The notes: generated by a model not told the origin, from the letters alone. 57,687 bases of DNA from an uncultured Clostridia bacterium (GCA_947307175.1 CAMZIK010000005.1:1-57687); one strand, 5' to 3'. Positions 16,354 through 25,723 are shown, numbered from the stretch's first letter. Made by a program: numbers and translations.

Positions 16354-16878
16354 ATGAAAAAGGCCCTCGTTGTAGTAGATATGCAGAATGATTTTGTTGA
16401 CGGCGCACTTGGTTCTGAGCAGGCCGTCAGCATAGTTCCAGCTGCGGCTGAAAGAATTAAAGAGTTTGAAGGGGAGATATTTGTGACCTTTGATACTCAC
16501 TATAAGGATTATCTTGAAACATCAGAAGGAAAGAAACTTCCTGTTGAACACTGCATAAAAGGAACAAAGGGCTGGGAGCTGAACAAGGAAATAGAAAATG
16601 CTCTTAAAGATAAGAGTTTTACAGCTATCGAAAAGAACACGTTTGGCTCAGTTGAATTGCCTGAACAGATAAGAAACACGTCAGAAGATGAGGAACTTTC
16701 GATAGAGCTTATAGGTCTTTGCACCGATATTTGCGTTGTTTCCAATGCTTTGCTGCTGAAGGCTAATTTCCCCGAAGCGCAGATCTCTGTCAACAGCAAG
16801 TACTGTGCAGGTGTGACAGCTGAAAAGCACGAGGCTGCTCTTGAAACGATGAGAAGCTGCCAGATAGATATAATATAG
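16354..16878 (+). CDS. pncA: Nicotinamidase / isochorismatase-family cysteine hydrolase
   Basis: A 174-residue hydrolase that most likely deamidates nicotinamide to nicotinate. The catalytic triad is visible: Asp9 in VVDMQNDF, Lys94 in EKNTFG, and Cys127 in GLCTDICV. Asp47 and His49 (FDTHY) and His66 (VEHC) fit the metal site of PncA enzymes. The next gene, 14 bp downstream, is nicotinate phosphoribosyltransferase, which uses the product, so the pair forms an NAD salvage module. The symbol rests on this context; other isochorismatase-like amidases share the fold. Confidence 0.88.
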   Translation: MKKALVVVDMQNDFVDGALGSEQAVSIVPAAAERIKEFEGEIFVTFDTHYKDYLETSEGKKLPVEHCIKGTKGWELNKEIENALKDKSFTAIEKNTFGSVELPEQIRNTSEDEELSIELIGLCTDICVVSNALLLKANFPEAQISVNSKYCAGVTAEKHEAALETMRSCQIDII

Positions 16879-16892
16879 GAAAGGGTGTTTGT

Positions 16893-18092
16893 ATGAAACT
16901 TGAGCCTATCGTTGTATCACTTCTTGATACAGACCTTTACAAATTCAATATGGATCAGGTCATTTTCCATAAGCACACCGACCTGTGCGGAAAATACTAT
17001 TTCAAGTGCAGGAACAAAGACGTAGTCTTTACTCCTGAAATGGCACAGGAAATAAAAGAACAGACAGATCATTTGTGTACGCTGACTTTCAAAAAGGATG
17101 AACTTGACTATCTTAACTCGATACGTTTCATAAAGAAAGACTATGTAGAATTCCTGAGGCTCTGGCACCCTATCCGTGATTATGTAAGCATTGAGCTTTC
17201 AGAAAACGGAGAGTTGTCTGTTGTTGTTGACGGACCGCTTTTCTCTGCGATGCAGTTTGAGATCTATCTGCTTGAGATCATCAATGAAGTTTATTTCAGA
17301 ATGAAATATGATTATGATACTCTGCGCGGATCTGCGGAGAAAAAGCTTGATGCCAAGATAAAGTCTCTGAATGACGGCACATATACTTTTAAGTTTGCAG
17401 AGTTCGGGTGCAGACGCAGACTGTCCCGTGAATGGCAGGAGGAGACTGTGCGCAGGCTCGTGACGGAAACAAAGAACTGTATCGGAACATCAAATGTTTA
17501 CCTTGCGAAGAAGTATAACATCACTCCGATAGGGACATATGCCCATGAGTTTGTTCAGATGTATCAGGGCATAGATTCTATCCCTCTTGCATTTACAAAC
17601 CACTATGCCATGAGAGACTGGTATAATGAGTATGACGGTGATAACGGTACAGCGCTCACAGATACGGTGACCACTGATCTGTTCCTGCTCGATTTCAATC
17701 GTTCTATGGTCAATAACTACACAGGCGTGCGCCACGACAGCGGAGACCCTTATGAATGGGGCGAAAAGATGATCGCTCATTATAAGAAATACGGCGTTGA
17801 CCCGAAAACAAAGCTTCTGCTTTTCAGCGACAGCCTTGATTTTGACAAAGCCCAGAAGCTCTACGATCATTTCAGCTCAAAGGCTAAAGTCTCATTCGGT
17901 ATAGGCACTTTCATTTCAAACGATACCTGTGAAAATGCACTGAATATAGTTATCAAGCTGCAATATGTCAACGACAGACCTGTTGCCAAGCTTTCGGATA
18001 CACCCGGCAAGGCTATGTGCCGTGACGAGGAATATCTAGAATACCTTAAACGCTCGGTCGATTTCAGGCTCAAGCGTGGAACGCAGCACTGA
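16893..18092 (+). CDS. pncB: Nicotinate phosphoribosyltransferase
   Basis: Joins nicotinate to PRPP to give nicotinate mononucleotide for NAD synthesis. The 399-residue protein opens with LLDTDLYKFNMDQVIF (residues 9-24), a family signature for substrate binding, has EFGCRRRLSREWQ and GTSNVYLAKKY in the middle, the conserved PIGTYAHEFVQMY with the autophosphorylated-His region, and VRHDSGDPYEWGEKM with the PRPP-binding acid residues. It is the bacterial PncB type rather than the longer human-like form. The nicotinamidase gene lies directly upstream. A bidirectional terminator follows. Confidence 0.95.
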   Translation: MKLEPIVVSLLDTDLYKFNMDQVIFHKHTDLCGKYYFKCRNKDVVFTPEMAQEIKEQTDHLCTLTFKKDELDYLNSIRFIKKDYVEFLRLWHPIRDYVSIELSENGELSVVVDGPLFSAMQFEIYLLEIINEVYFRMKYDYDTLRGSAEKKLDAKIKSLNDGTYTFKFAEFGCRRRLSREWQEETVRRLVTETKNCIGTSNVYLAKKYNITPIGTYAHEFVQMYQGIDSIPLAFTNHYAMRDWYNEYDGDNGTALTDTVTTDLFLLDFNRSMVNNYTGVRHDSGDPYEWGEKMIAHYKKYGVDPKTKLLLFSDSLDFDKAQKLYDHFSSKAKVSFGIGTFISNDTCENALNIVIKLQYVNDRPVAKLSDTPGKAMCRDEEYLEYLKRSVDFRLKRGTQH

Positions 18093-18104
18093 ACCATAAA
18101 AAAC

Positions 18105-18146
18105 AACCGATGCCTGCATCAGGAAAGATGTAAGCATCGGTTTTGT
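18105..18146. terminator. Bidirectional terminator between pncB and the convergent reductase
   Basis: AACCGATGC / GCATCGGTT with an inner TGCATC / GATGTA stem; T-rich tails occur on both strands (TTTTGTTATT plus; TGTTTTTTATGG minus). Confidence 0.88.
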
Positions 18147-18155
18147 TATTGTCTT

Positions 18156-18887
18156 TTATATCCAGCAGCCGTCGACTCTGATGACCTGACCGTTGATATA
18201 GTCTGACTTTTCACTTACAAGAAATGAAATGGCATTTGCTACATCCTGTGGTGTTCCGAAACGGCTTGACGGTATCTCATCAAGCAGTGCTTCTTTGTCC
18301 TGCGTTGAAAGCTCTGCGTTCATTTTCGTTTCAATGTATCCGCAGGAGATGCAGTTTACCCTTATGCCGCTTGGAGCTTCTTCCCGTGCAAGAGCTTTTG
18401 TGAAGCCGATAAGTCCCGCCTTTGCGGCGCTGTAAGCAACCTCGCATGATGCTCCTTTTTCGCCCCAGACAGATGAGATGTTGATGATGCAGCCGCTTTT
18501 TGCTCTTATCATTGCAGGCAGCACCTGACGGGAGACTTCCATTGCGCCGAGCAGGTCGGTGCTGATGATATTTGAAAGCGCAGCATAGTCAAGGTCGGTG
18601 TAAAGACCGATACTCGCTATCCCTGCATTGTTGACAAGTACATTAACCTCTCCAAGCTCTTTTTCGATAAGGCTCAGTGCGCTTGTTATATTTGCGCAGT
18701 CTGTGATGTCACATGCAACAGCAATAGCCTCAGAGCCTTGCGTTTTAAGTTCAGCGGAAAGCTCATTCGCAGCTTTTTCGTTATTATTAAAGCCCAGCGC
18801 AACAGCATAGCCGTCTTCTGCGAGCTGCCTTGCTGCTGCTCCGCCGATGCCGCCGCTTGCGCCTGTGATAAATGCGACCTTTCTCAT
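18156..18887 (-). CDS. SDR-family 3-oxoacyl-ACP reductase-like protein
   Basis: A 243-residue short-chain dehydrogenase with the NAD(P) motif TGASGGIG (9-16), NNAG (86-89), and the catalytic Ser139-Tyr152-xxx-Lys156 set (ISSVWG, YSAAKAG). It resembles FabG but is not next to other fatty acid genes, so the substrate is uncertain. The ATG at 18887 follows AGGAGG; the in-frame ATG at 18908 precedes that site and is not the start. The ribosome site can pair with a CCTCCTGA lying upstream of the promoter start site, so readthrough from the gene upstream would give an mRNA with a masked site. Confidence 0.88.
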   Translation of the reverse strand: MRKVAFITGASGGIGGAAARQLAEDGYAVALGFNNNEKAANELSAELKTQGSEAIAVACDITDCANITSALSLIEKELGEVNVLVNNAGIASIGLYTDLDYAALSNIISTDLLGAMEVSRQVLPAMIRAKSGCIINISSVWGEKGASCEVAYSAAKAGLIGFTKALAREEAPSGIRVNCISCGYIETKMNAELSTQDKEALLDEIPSSRFGTPQDVANAISFLVSEKSDYINGQVIRVDGCWI

Positions 18888-18894
18888 ATCATCG

Positions 18895-18935
18895 CCTCCT
18901 GAGATCATACACTATAATAACATATTTTCAGGAGG
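18895..18935 (-). promoter_or_regulatory. Long-range inverted repeat masking the reductase ribosome site
   Basis: On the minus strand CCTCCTGA (18928-18935) and TCAGGAGG (18895-18902) are perfect complements 25 nt apart. The second contains the ribosome site. The first lies in the spacer of the local promoter, so it is present only in transcripts that start further upstream. Confidence 0.6.
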
Positions 18936-18942
18936 TTTTCAA
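18914..18942 (-). promoter_or_regulatory. Sigma-A promoter for the SDR reductase
   Basis: On the minus strand TTGAAA (18937-18942), 17-bp spacer, TATTAT (18914-18919), directly after the stop of the 59-aa gene. Confidence 0.75.
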
Positions 18943-19122
18943 CTATAATTTTATATCGTCGACCCAATCACGTGCAAGTTCGGCGTTTTCATCGCTTTTG
19001 TTGAAAACATTTCCGCTTTTTACTGTAAAATTATCCGTGATGATAAGCTCCTCATTTCTGGGAACAATGCTCTTTGGAGTATATATCTTAGTGCCGTCTT
19101 GTGACTTTTTCTTCTTTTTCAT
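18943..19122 (-). CDS. Small 59-residue protein, function unknown
   Basis: ATG at 19122 behind a good ribosome site (AAAGGAG, 7-nt spacing) opens 59 codons to a TAG at 18943-18945. The product starts MKKKKKSQDGTK, is highly charged, and ends with ENAELARDWVDDIKL. This end resembles small clostridial proteins (DUF3787-like, some annotated as spore surface proteins) that finish in a helix with NAKEWVD; this is weak similarity from memory. There is no membrane segment. It lies between valS and the SDR reductase on the same strand but is cut off from valS by a terminator. I see no clear sigma-A promoter, so a sporulation sigma factor is possible. Confidence 0.7.
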   Translation of the reverse strand: MKKKKKSQDGTKIYTPKSIVPRNEELIITDNFTVKSGNVFNKSDENAELARDWVDDIKL

Positions 19123-19183
19123 GGTTTTGCTCCTTTCTTTTATATATTTATATCATTCCCGATATTGCTTGTATTATTACAAT

Positions 19184-19216
19184 AAAAAAACGGCAATGCA
19201 GGATCACATTACCGTT
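19184..19216 (-). terminator. Intrinsic terminator of valS
   Basis: On the minus strand AACGGTAATG / CATTGCCGTT (one G-U) followed by seven T, 9 bp after the valS stop. Confidence 0.9.
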
Positions 19217-19225
19217 TTTGTGTTA

Positions 19226-21850
19226 TTATCTGTTTGCAAGAGCAGCAAGTGACTCGTTTATCTTAGCCATTTTCTCCTCTGTCTTAGCAAGCTTTGCCTT
19301 TTCGGCTTCAATCAGCTGTGCAGGCGCTTTTGCGATAAAGCCCTGATTATTAAGTTTTTTGCTCAGGAAATCAATGTCCTTTTGTACTTTTTCCTTGTCC
19401 TTATTGAGTCTTGCCGTTTCTTTTTCAACATCAATGATGTCGGAAAGCGGGATAAAGAATCTTGCACAGTCGGTAACTACGGTAACGCAGTCGTTTTCAT
19501 CGACCTTGTCTGTGATAGTTACCTCGCTTGCGTAAGCAAGACGCTCAAAGAACATCTCGCCCTTAGTGAAAATATCCTTCTGCTGTGTCTCAATGAACAG
19601 TTTTGCTTTTTTGGAAGGCGGAACGTTCATTTCACCACGGCAGTTTCTGATAGCCTTTATTCCTGCGATTATCTTTTCAAATGCAGATTCGTCATCGGCG
19701 TAAACGAGCTTTTCGTCATAAACAGGGAAGTCCTGAAGCATTATTGCACTTCCGTCGTTTACAAGTGCCTGCCAGATCTCCTCTGTTATGAAAGGCATGA
19801 ACGGATGAAGCAGCTTGAGCATTCCCTTCATTACCCATACAAGTACCTGCTGAGCGGTAGCTTCTGTTTCTCCGCCTGCTGCGATACGAGGCTTTGTCAG
19901 TTCGATGTACCAGTCGCAGTAAACGTCCCAGATAAAGTCATACAGCTTCTGAACAGCAACGCCAAGCTCGAATTTACCAAGATTCTCGTTGATCTCTTTA
20001 GCAAGCGTATTGAACTTTGAAACTATCCATCTGTCCTCGACATTGAGGTTTTCTGGGAGCTTATCAGCCTTGAAGTCATCGGGCAGATTCATCATAATGA
20101 ATCTTGCGGCATTCCAGATCTTGTTTGCAAAGTTTCTCGAAGCCTTGACTTTTTCCTCCATGAAGCGCATATCATTTCCGGGTGAGTTTCCGGTTGCCAG
20201 CATGAATCTCAGTGCATCAGCGCCGTAATTTGCGATTATCTCAAGCGGGTCGATGCCGTTGCCGAGAGACTTGGACATCTTTCTGCCCTGTGCATCTCTA
20301 ACAAGACCGTGAATGAGTACAGTGCTGAACGGCTTTTGTTTCATATACTCCATACCCGCTACCATCATTCTCGATACCCAGAATGTGATTATATCGTAGC
20401 CGGTAACGAGTGTATCGGTCGGGTAATAATATTTGAGTTCCTCGGTCTTTTCAGGCCAGCCAAGCGTAGAGAACGGCCACAGAGCAGATGAGAACCAGGT
20501 ATCGAGCGTATCGGGATCCTGTCTCATCGGTTTGCCGCACTTTGGACAAACAGCTGAATCTTCCTTAGTTACCACCATCTCACCGCAGTCATCGCAGTAG
20601 AATGCAGGTATCTGATGACCCCACCACAGCTGACGGGAAACACACCAGTCACGAATATCTTCCATCCAGTGATAATAGTTCTTGTCGAATCTTGCAGGGA
20701 TAAACTTGGTCTCGCCTGATTTAACAGCTTCGATCGCAGGCTTTGCAAGCTCTGTCATCTTAACGAACCACTGCAGCGAAACTCTCGGCTCAACAGTCGT
20801 TCCGCAGCGGTAGCATGTACCTACATTATGCTCATGATCTTCAACTTTTACAAGGAAGCCGCCCTTTTCAAGATCCTCGACTATCTTTTCCCTTGCCTCA
20901 TATCTGTCCATTCCGGCATAAGCAGGGTAGTCGTCAACGATCTTTGCATCTTCTGTCAGAACATTGATAACAGGAAGGTCATGTCTTGCGCCTACCTCAA
21001 AGTCGTTAGGGTCGTGTGCAGGAGTGATCTTTACAACGCCTGTACCGAACTCCATATCAACATAGCTGTCTGCAACAACAGGTATCTCCCTGTTTACAAG
21101 CGGGAGAAGAACTGTCTTGCCGATGATGTCCGTATATCTTTCGTCTTTCGGGTTTACAGCGATAGCGGTATCTCCGAGAAGTGTCTCAGGTCTTGTGGTC
21201 GCAAGCTCTACATATCCGCTTCCGTCGGTCAGCGGGTATCTGAGATGCCAGAAATGTCCTGCCTGATCTTTGTATTCGACCTCAGCATTTGAGATAGATG
21301 TCTTGCAGTGAGGACACCAGTTGATTATTCTCTCACCACGATAGATAAGACCCTTGTTGTAGTAGCTTACGAAGACTTCCTTGACTGCTTTTGTGCAGCC
21401 TTCGTCCATAGTGAAGCGTTCTCTTGACCAGTCGCATGAAGAACCGAGCTTTTTCAGCTGCTCAACGATACGTCCGCCGTACTGCTTCTTCCATTCCCAT
21501 GCACGCTTCATAAAGCCGTCTCTGCCGAGATCGTCCTTTGTCAAGCCTTCCTGGCGCATGGATTCAACTATCTTTGCCTCTGTTGCGATAGCAGCGTGGT
21601 CTGTGCCCGGAAGCCAGAGTGCGCTGTATCCGCTCATTCTCTTCCAGCGGATAAGTATATCCTGTAAAGTCTCATCAAGAGCGTGACCCATATGCAGCTG
21701 TCCTGTGATGTTCGGAGGCGGCATTACTATGCAGTAAGGCTTCTTTTTGGGATCAGGCTCTGCCTTGAACATTTCACCGTCCATCCAGAACTTGTATATT
21801 TTGTCCTCTACCTGTGCAGGTTCGTAAACCTTGTTGAGTTCTTTTTTCAT
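19226..21850 (-). CDS. valS: Valyl-tRNA synthetase
   Basis: Charges tRNA-Val and edits mischarged threonine. The 874-residue class I enzyme has the HIGH-type motif HMGHALDETLQDIL (about residues 56-69), a large editing domain in the middle with TTRPETLLGDTAIAV, the KMSKS motif GRKMSKSLGNGIDP (about 520-533), an anticodon-binding helical domain, and the C-terminal coiled-coil arm (about 810-874, rich in Lys/Glu) typical of ValRS. Transcribed divergently from hrcA with a leader of only about 40 nt, too short for a T-box, which is the usual control of synthetase genes in Bacillota. Confidence 0.97.
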   Translation of the reverse strand: MKKELNKVYEPAQVEDKIYKFWMDGEMFKAEPDPKKKPYCIVMPPPNITGQLHMGHALDETLQDILIRWKRMSGYSALWLPGTDHAAIATEAKIVESMRQEGLTKDDLGRDGFMKRAWEWKKQYGGRIVEQLKKLGSSCDWSRERFTMDEGCTKAVKEVFVSYYNKGLIYRGERIINWCPHCKTSISNAEVEYKDQAGHFWHLRYPLTDGSGYVELATTRPETLLGDTAIAVNPKDERYTDIIGKTVLLPLVNREIPVVADSYVDMEFGTGVVKITPAHDPNDFEVGARHDLPVINVLTEDAKIVDDYPAYAGMDRYEAREKIVEDLEKGGFLVKVEDHEHNVGTCYRCGTTVEPRVSLQWFVKMTELAKPAIEAVKSGETKFIPARFDKNYYHWMEDIRDWCVSRQLWWGHQIPAFYCDDCGEMVVTKEDSAVCPKCGKPMRQDPDTLDTWFSSALWPFSTLGWPEKTEELKYYYPTDTLVTGYDIITFWVSRMMVAGMEYMKQKPFSTVLIHGLVRDAQGRKMSKSLGNGIDPLEIIANYGADALRFMLATGNSPGNDMRFMEEKVKASRNFANKIWNAARFIMMNLPDDFKADKLPENLNVEDRWIVSKFNTLAKEINENLGKFELGVAVQKLYDFIWDVYCDWYIELTKPRIAAGGETEATAQQVLVWVMKGMLKLLHPFMPFITEEIWQALVNDGSAIMLQDFPVYDEKLVYADDESAFEKIIAGIKAIRNCRGEMNVPPSKKAKLFIETQQKDIFTKGEMFFERLAYASEVTITDKVDENDCVTVVTDCARFFIPLSDIIDVEKETARLNKDKEKVQKDIDFLSKKLNNQGFIAKAPAQLIEAEKAKLAKTEEKMAKINESLAALANR

Positions 21851-21894
21851 TTTAAACTATCCTCTCATCAGATTTGCATATTCATACAGCATAT

Positions 21895-21923
21895 ATTATC
21901 TCACTTTTTACTGGGATTGTCAA
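21895..21923 (-). promoter_or_regulatory. Sigma-A promoter for valS
   Basis: On the minus strand consensus TTGACA (21918-21923), 17-bp spacer, GATAAT (21895-21900). Confidence 0.85.
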
Positions 21924-22039
21924 GTTTTTTCGATAGTATAAGAACACATTAATGGCATATTTTCTTTTCACTTGTGCAAAATGAACATAATGAACAATAA
22001 CCTGTTTTTAAATTTGTCAAAAAAATGTTTAGTTACCCC

Positions 22040-22068
22040 TTGACAAAAATGAAAAAAAGGTTTAAACT
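22040..22068 (+). promoter_or_regulatory. Sigma-A promoter of the hrcA-dnaJ operon
   Basis: Consensus TTGACA (22040-22045), 17-bp spacer, TAAACT (22063-22068). The CIRCE element begins 4 bp downstream, so bound HrcA would block start-site opening. Confidence 0.85.
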
Positions 22069-22072
22069 ATAC

Positions 22073-22099
22073 TTAGCACTCAAAGCATAAGAGTGCTAA
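22073..22099 (+). promoter_or_regulatory. CIRCE operator (HrcA-binding site)
   Basis: A perfect match to the CIRCE consensus TTAGCACTC-N9-GAGTGCTAA. HrcA binds this site and represses the operon until heat or unfolded proteins titrate GroE. It is the only CIRCE I see in the window. Confidence 0.98.
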
Positions 22100-22142
22100 C
22101 ACTTGAAGCTAACGATTGCTAACACGGATCGAAGGTGAGTTA

Positions 22143-23186
22143 ATGGACGACAGGAAGTTAAGAATACTTACAGCCGTGGTCGATGAGTATATCCTGACGG
22201 GTGAACCTGTCGGATCAAAAGCGATCATGAAGCATGTCAAGGCTTCGTCTGCTACAATAAGAAATGAAATGGCTGAGCTTGAAAAGCAGGGCTATCTTGA
22301 ACAGCCGCATACTTCTGCGGGACGAGTGCCTACTTATAACGGTTACAGGCTTTATGTCGATAAGCTTGCACAGTCTGATCCGCTTTCTGTTGATGAGAAG
22401 AAAGAGCTTGACGAAATGCTCGGAAGCACTTTTATCTCGGAGGACGATCTTGTTGAGACAGCTTCTCTTGCACTTTCACAGCTTACAAAATGTGCAACTG
22501 TTGTTGCAGACTCAACTCCGAAGTTCTCAATGATCTCAAAGGTCGAGGTCATTCCGACAGGAAAAAGAATGTACATCATTTTAATGGTGACATCAAGCGG
22601 AACTATCAGAAACAAGGCTTTCAGGCTTGAATTTGATCTTGATAACGATCAGCTGGAGTTCTTCAATAACTTTGTCAAGGAAAATCTTGACGGATTGCCG
22701 CTGTGTGATCTTTCTGACGAATACGTTGATAAGCTTGTAGCTGCAATGGGCGCTTATATGATGACTCTTTCGCCGATATTCAGCGAGGTCATCAAAATGA
22801 CAAAGGAGATACGTTCTCAGGACGTTAAGGTAAAAGGTCACAAGAACCTGCTTACCTGCAAGGATTTCAACCAGAATGAGATAATCTCGTTCCTTGACGA
22901 TGATACACAGCAGATATCAAAGTTCATTGATGAAACTTTTTCCGATCTGCACGTTATGTTCTCTGATGAGAAAGACGACTTCGTTATCCACAACTCGTCA
23001 GTCATAACAGCACCGTACAAGAAAAACGGAAAGAATGCAGGATCGCTTGGTCTTATCGGACCGATGCGGCTTGACTATAAAAAATTCATACCTTATCTTG
23101 AATACTTTACCGACAGGATCTCGCAGATGCTGACAGAGCATGATGAGCAGGGACCTGAGACAGAGAATACAGAGGATAAAGGATAG
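22143..23186 (+). CDS. hrcA: Heat-shock repressor HrcA
   Basis: A 347-residue repressor with an N-terminal winged helix (about 1-80: RKLRILTAVVDEYILTGEPVG, split as two motifs RKLRILTAVVDEY and ILTGEPVGSKAI, then SSATIRNEMAELEKQGYLEQPHTSAGR, read as SSATIRNEMAEL and GYLEQPHTSAGRVP) and a GAF-like domain after residue 100. ATG at 22143 follows a GGTGAG site; the in-frame TTG at 22116 is upstream of it. First gene of the CIRCE-controlled operon hrcA-grpE-dnaK-dnaJ, so it represses itself. The SSGTIRNK and GPMRLDYKK segments late in the protein are typical. Confidence 0.97.
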   Translation: MDDRKLRILTAVVDEYILTGEPVGSKAIMKHVKASSATIRNEMAELEKQGYLEQPHTSAGRVPTYNGYRLYVDKLAQSDPLSVDEKKELDEMLGSTFISEDDLVETASLALSQLTKCATVVADSTPKFSMISKVEVIPTGKRMYIILMVTSSGTIRNKAFRLEFDLDNDQLEFFNNFVKENLDGLPLCDLSDEYVDKLVAAMGAYMMTLSPIFSEVIKMTKEIRSQDVKVKGHKNLLTCKDFNQNEIISFLDDDTQQISKFIDETFSDLHVMFSDEKDDFVIHNSSVITAPYKKNGKNAGSLGLIGPMRLDYKKFIPYLEYFTDRISQMLTEHDEQGPETENTEDKG

Positions 23187-23203
23187 AAAGGAAGGCGACA
23201 GAT

Positions 23204-23797
23204 TTGAGTAAGGAAAAGGATAATGAAAAAGAGCTTGAACAGGATGCTGTGGAAACTGAGACCGATGAGGTGACCGAGCAGACTGAAGAGCAGCAGGAAG
23301 CTGAACAAACAGAGGAAAATGCTGCTGAGGAAGATCAGGAAAAAGAACCTGAACCGACTGAGGAGGAAAAGCTTAAAAAGGAGCTTGAAGATTATAAGGA
23401 TAAATACCTTCGCCTTATGGCAGAGTATGATAACTTCAGAAAGCGTTCGGCAAAGGAAAGACTTGATCTTTCAGCAACGATCAAGGGCAACACGATAGGT
23501 GAGATTTTACCTGTGTTCGATAACTTTGAAAGAGCGCTTGACGCCGAAACAGAAGACACTAATTACAAAGCAGGTGTCGAGATGATATTCAAGCAGTTCG
23601 GCGATATGCTCACAAAGCTCGGTGTTGAGATAATCGACCCGATCGGACAGACATTTGACCCTAATATCGCTAATGCGGTAAATCAGATCGAAGACGAAAA
23701 TCTCGGAGAGAATGAAGTAGCTCAGGTTTTCCAGAAGGGCTACAAGATCGGTGACAAGGTCATCAGATATGCTATGGTAGTCGTAGCAAATCCATAA
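23204..23797 (+). CDS. grpE: Nucleotide exchange factor GrpE
   Basis: Releases ADP from DnaK in the chaperone cycle. The 197-residue protein has a long acidic Glu-rich N-terminal stretch (about 1-55), a coiled coil (about 55-100, EEEKLKKELEDYKDKYLR read as EEEKLKKELEDYKDKY) with the conserved RLMAEYDNFRKRSAKE, and a beta-domain with the signature EIIDPIGQTFDPNIANAV and GYKIGDKVIRYAMVVVA. The start is TTG at 23204, supported by AAAGGAAGG; no ATG fits. It lies 17 bp after hrcA and 44 bp before dnaK. Confidence 0.96.
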   Translation: MSKEKDNEKELEQDAVETETDEVTEQTEEQQEAEQTEENAAEEDQEKEPEPTEEEKLKKELEDYKDKYLRLMAEYDNFRKRSAKERLDLSATIKGNTIGEILPVFDNFERALDAETEDTNYKAGVEMIFKQFGDMLTKLGVEIIDPIGQTFDPNIANAVNQIEDENLGENEVAQVFQKGYKIGDKVIRYAMVVVANP

Positions 23798-23841
23798 TCA
23801 AGTTTTAAATTTAGTTTATATAAGGAAAGGAAGAATGACTT

Positions 23842-25707
23842 ATGGCAAAGATCATTGGTATCGACCTCGGTACAACAAACTCATGTGTAGCAGTTATGGA
23901 GGGCGGCGAAGCAGTCGTTATCCCTAACAGCGAAGGCGCAAGAACAACTCCTTCTGTTGTCGGCGTTTCAAAGAACGGCGACAGACTGGTAGGACAGGTC
24001 GCAAAAAGACAGGCAGTAACTAACTTTGACAACACCGTTATCTCTATCAAGAGACATATGGGAAGCGATTTCAAGGCAAAGATGGGCGGCAAGGAGTATA
24101 CTCCGCAGGAGATCTCTGCAATGATACTCCAGAAGCTCAAGGCTGACGCTGAGGCTTATCTCGGCGAGAAGGTTACAGAGGCTGTTATCACAGTTCCAGC
24201 TTACTTCACTGACTCACAGAGACAGGCAACCAAGGACGCAGGACAGATCGCTGGTCTGACTGTAAAGAGGATCATCAACGAGCCTACCGCTGCTGCTCTT
24301 TCCTACGGTATCGACAAGGAAGAAGATCAGAAGGTTATGGTCTATGACCTCGGCGGCGGTACATTCGATGTTTCTATCATCGAAATGGGTGACGGCGTTA
24401 CAGAGGTGCTTGCTACCGCAGGTAACAACAGACTCGGCGGCGATGACTTCGACCAGAGAATAATCGACTGGATGATAAAGGAATTCAAATCTGCTGAAGG
24501 CGTTGACCTTTCAAATGATAAGATGGCTATGCAGAGACTTAAAGAGGCTGCTGAGAAGGCTAAGATCGAGCTTTCTTCAACACCAAACTCAACTATCTCC
24601 CTGCCGTTCATCACAGCAGATGCAACAGGTCCTAAGCACCTTGAACTGACTCTTACTCAGGCTAAGTTCAACGAGATGACAGCAGACCTTGTTGAAGCAA
24701 CAATGGGTCCTGTTCGTCAGGCACTCGCAGATTCCGGACTCTCAGCAAACGATCTTCAGAAAGTTCTCATGGTCGGCGGTTCTTCAAGAATACCTGCTGT
24801 TCAGGAAGCTGTTAAGAAGTTCATCGGCAAAGAGCCTTTCAAGGGCATCAACCCTGACGAGTGCGTTGCTCTGGGTGCTGCATATCAGGGCGGTGTTCTC
24901 GGCGGCGACGTTAAGGAAGGACTGCTCCTCCTCGATGTAACTCCGCTTTCACTTGGCCTTGAAACTATGGGCGGCGTTTGCACAAAGCTCATTGAGAGAA
25001 ACACAACTATCCCTACCAAGAAGTCACAGATATTCTCTACCGCTGCTGATAACCAGACAGCTGTTGAGATCAATGTTCTCCAGGGTGAGCGTGAGTTCGC
25101 TAAGGACAACAAGCAGCTCGGTATGTTCAAGCTCGACGGTATCGCTCCCGCACCGAGAGGTGTTCCTCAGATCGAGGTAACATTCGATATCGACGCTAAC
25201 GGTATCGTTCATGTTTCCGCTAAGGATCTGGGTACAGGCAAGGAGCAGGATATCACGATCACTTCTTCTACAAATATGTCCAAGGAGGACATCGACAAGG
25301 CTGTAAAGGAAGCTGAGGCTTTCGCTGCCGAGGACGCTAAGAAGAAGGAAGACGTTGACGCAAGGAATCAGGCTGACCAGATGTGCTTCCAGTGCGAAAA
25401 GGCACTCGGTGAATTCGGTGATAAGGTAGATGCTTCCGACAAGAGCGAGTGTGAAGCTAAGATCAATGCTGTCAAGGAAGCTCTCAAGGGCAGCGATGTC
25501 GAAGCTATCAAGGCTAAGAACAAGGAGCTTGAAGAGTGCTTCCAGAAGATTGCAACTAAGGTTTACCAGCAGGCAGGCGCACAGGCTCAGGGCGCTCAGG
25601 GCTTTGACCCTAACAATATGGGCAATATGGGCGGCGGAGCTGCACAGCAGGGCGGAAATAACGGCGGAGATGACGTTATAGACGCTGATTTCAAGGACGC
25701 TGAATAA
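23842..25707 (+). CDS. dnaK: Chaperone DnaK (Hsp70)
   Basis: ATP-driven Hsp70 that binds unfolded chains. The 621-residue protein has the three Hsp70 signatures: [14 protein letters not shown] (residues 5-18), [15 protein letters not shown] (about 168-182), and [17 protein letters not shown] (about 304-320). The substrate domain follows (about 360-500), then the helical lid and a Gly/Gln-rich tail ending [12 protein letters not shown], the bacterial DnaK ending. Compared with E. coli it lacks about 24 residues in the nucleotide domain, as usual in Gram-positive bacteria. Codon use is strongly biased, consistent with high expression. Confidence 0.98.
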   Translation: MAKIIGIDLGTTNSCVAVMEGGEAVVIPNSEGARTTPSVVGVSKNGDRLVGQVAKRQAVTNFDNTVISIKRHMGSDFKAKMGGKEYTPQEISAMILQKLKADAEAYLGEKVTEAVITVPAYFTDSQRQATKDAGQIAGLTVKRIINEPTAAALSYGIDKEEDQKVMVYDLGGGTFDVSIIEMGDGVTEVLATAGNNRLGGDDFDQRIIDWMIKEFKSAEGVDLSNDKMAMQRLKEAAEKAKIELSSTPNSTISLPFITADATGPKHLELTLTQAKFNEMTADLVEATMGPVRQALADSGLSANDLQKVLMVGGSSRIPAVQEAVKKFIGKEPFKGINPDECVALGAAYQGGVLGGDVKEGLLLLDVTPLSLGLETMGGVCTKLIERNTTIPTKKSQIFSTAADNQTAVEINVLQGEREFAKDNKQLGMFKLDGIAPAPRGVPQIEVTFDIDANGIVHVSAKDLGTGKEQDITITSSTNMSKEDIDKAVKEAEAFAAEDAKKKEDVDARNQADQMCFQCEKALGEFGDKVDASDKSECEAKINAVKEALKGSDVEAIKAKNKELEECFQKIATKVYQQAGAQAQGAQGFDPNNMGNMGGGAAQQGGNNGGDDVIDADFKDAE

Positions 25708-25723
25708 TTCGTATAGACGCATG

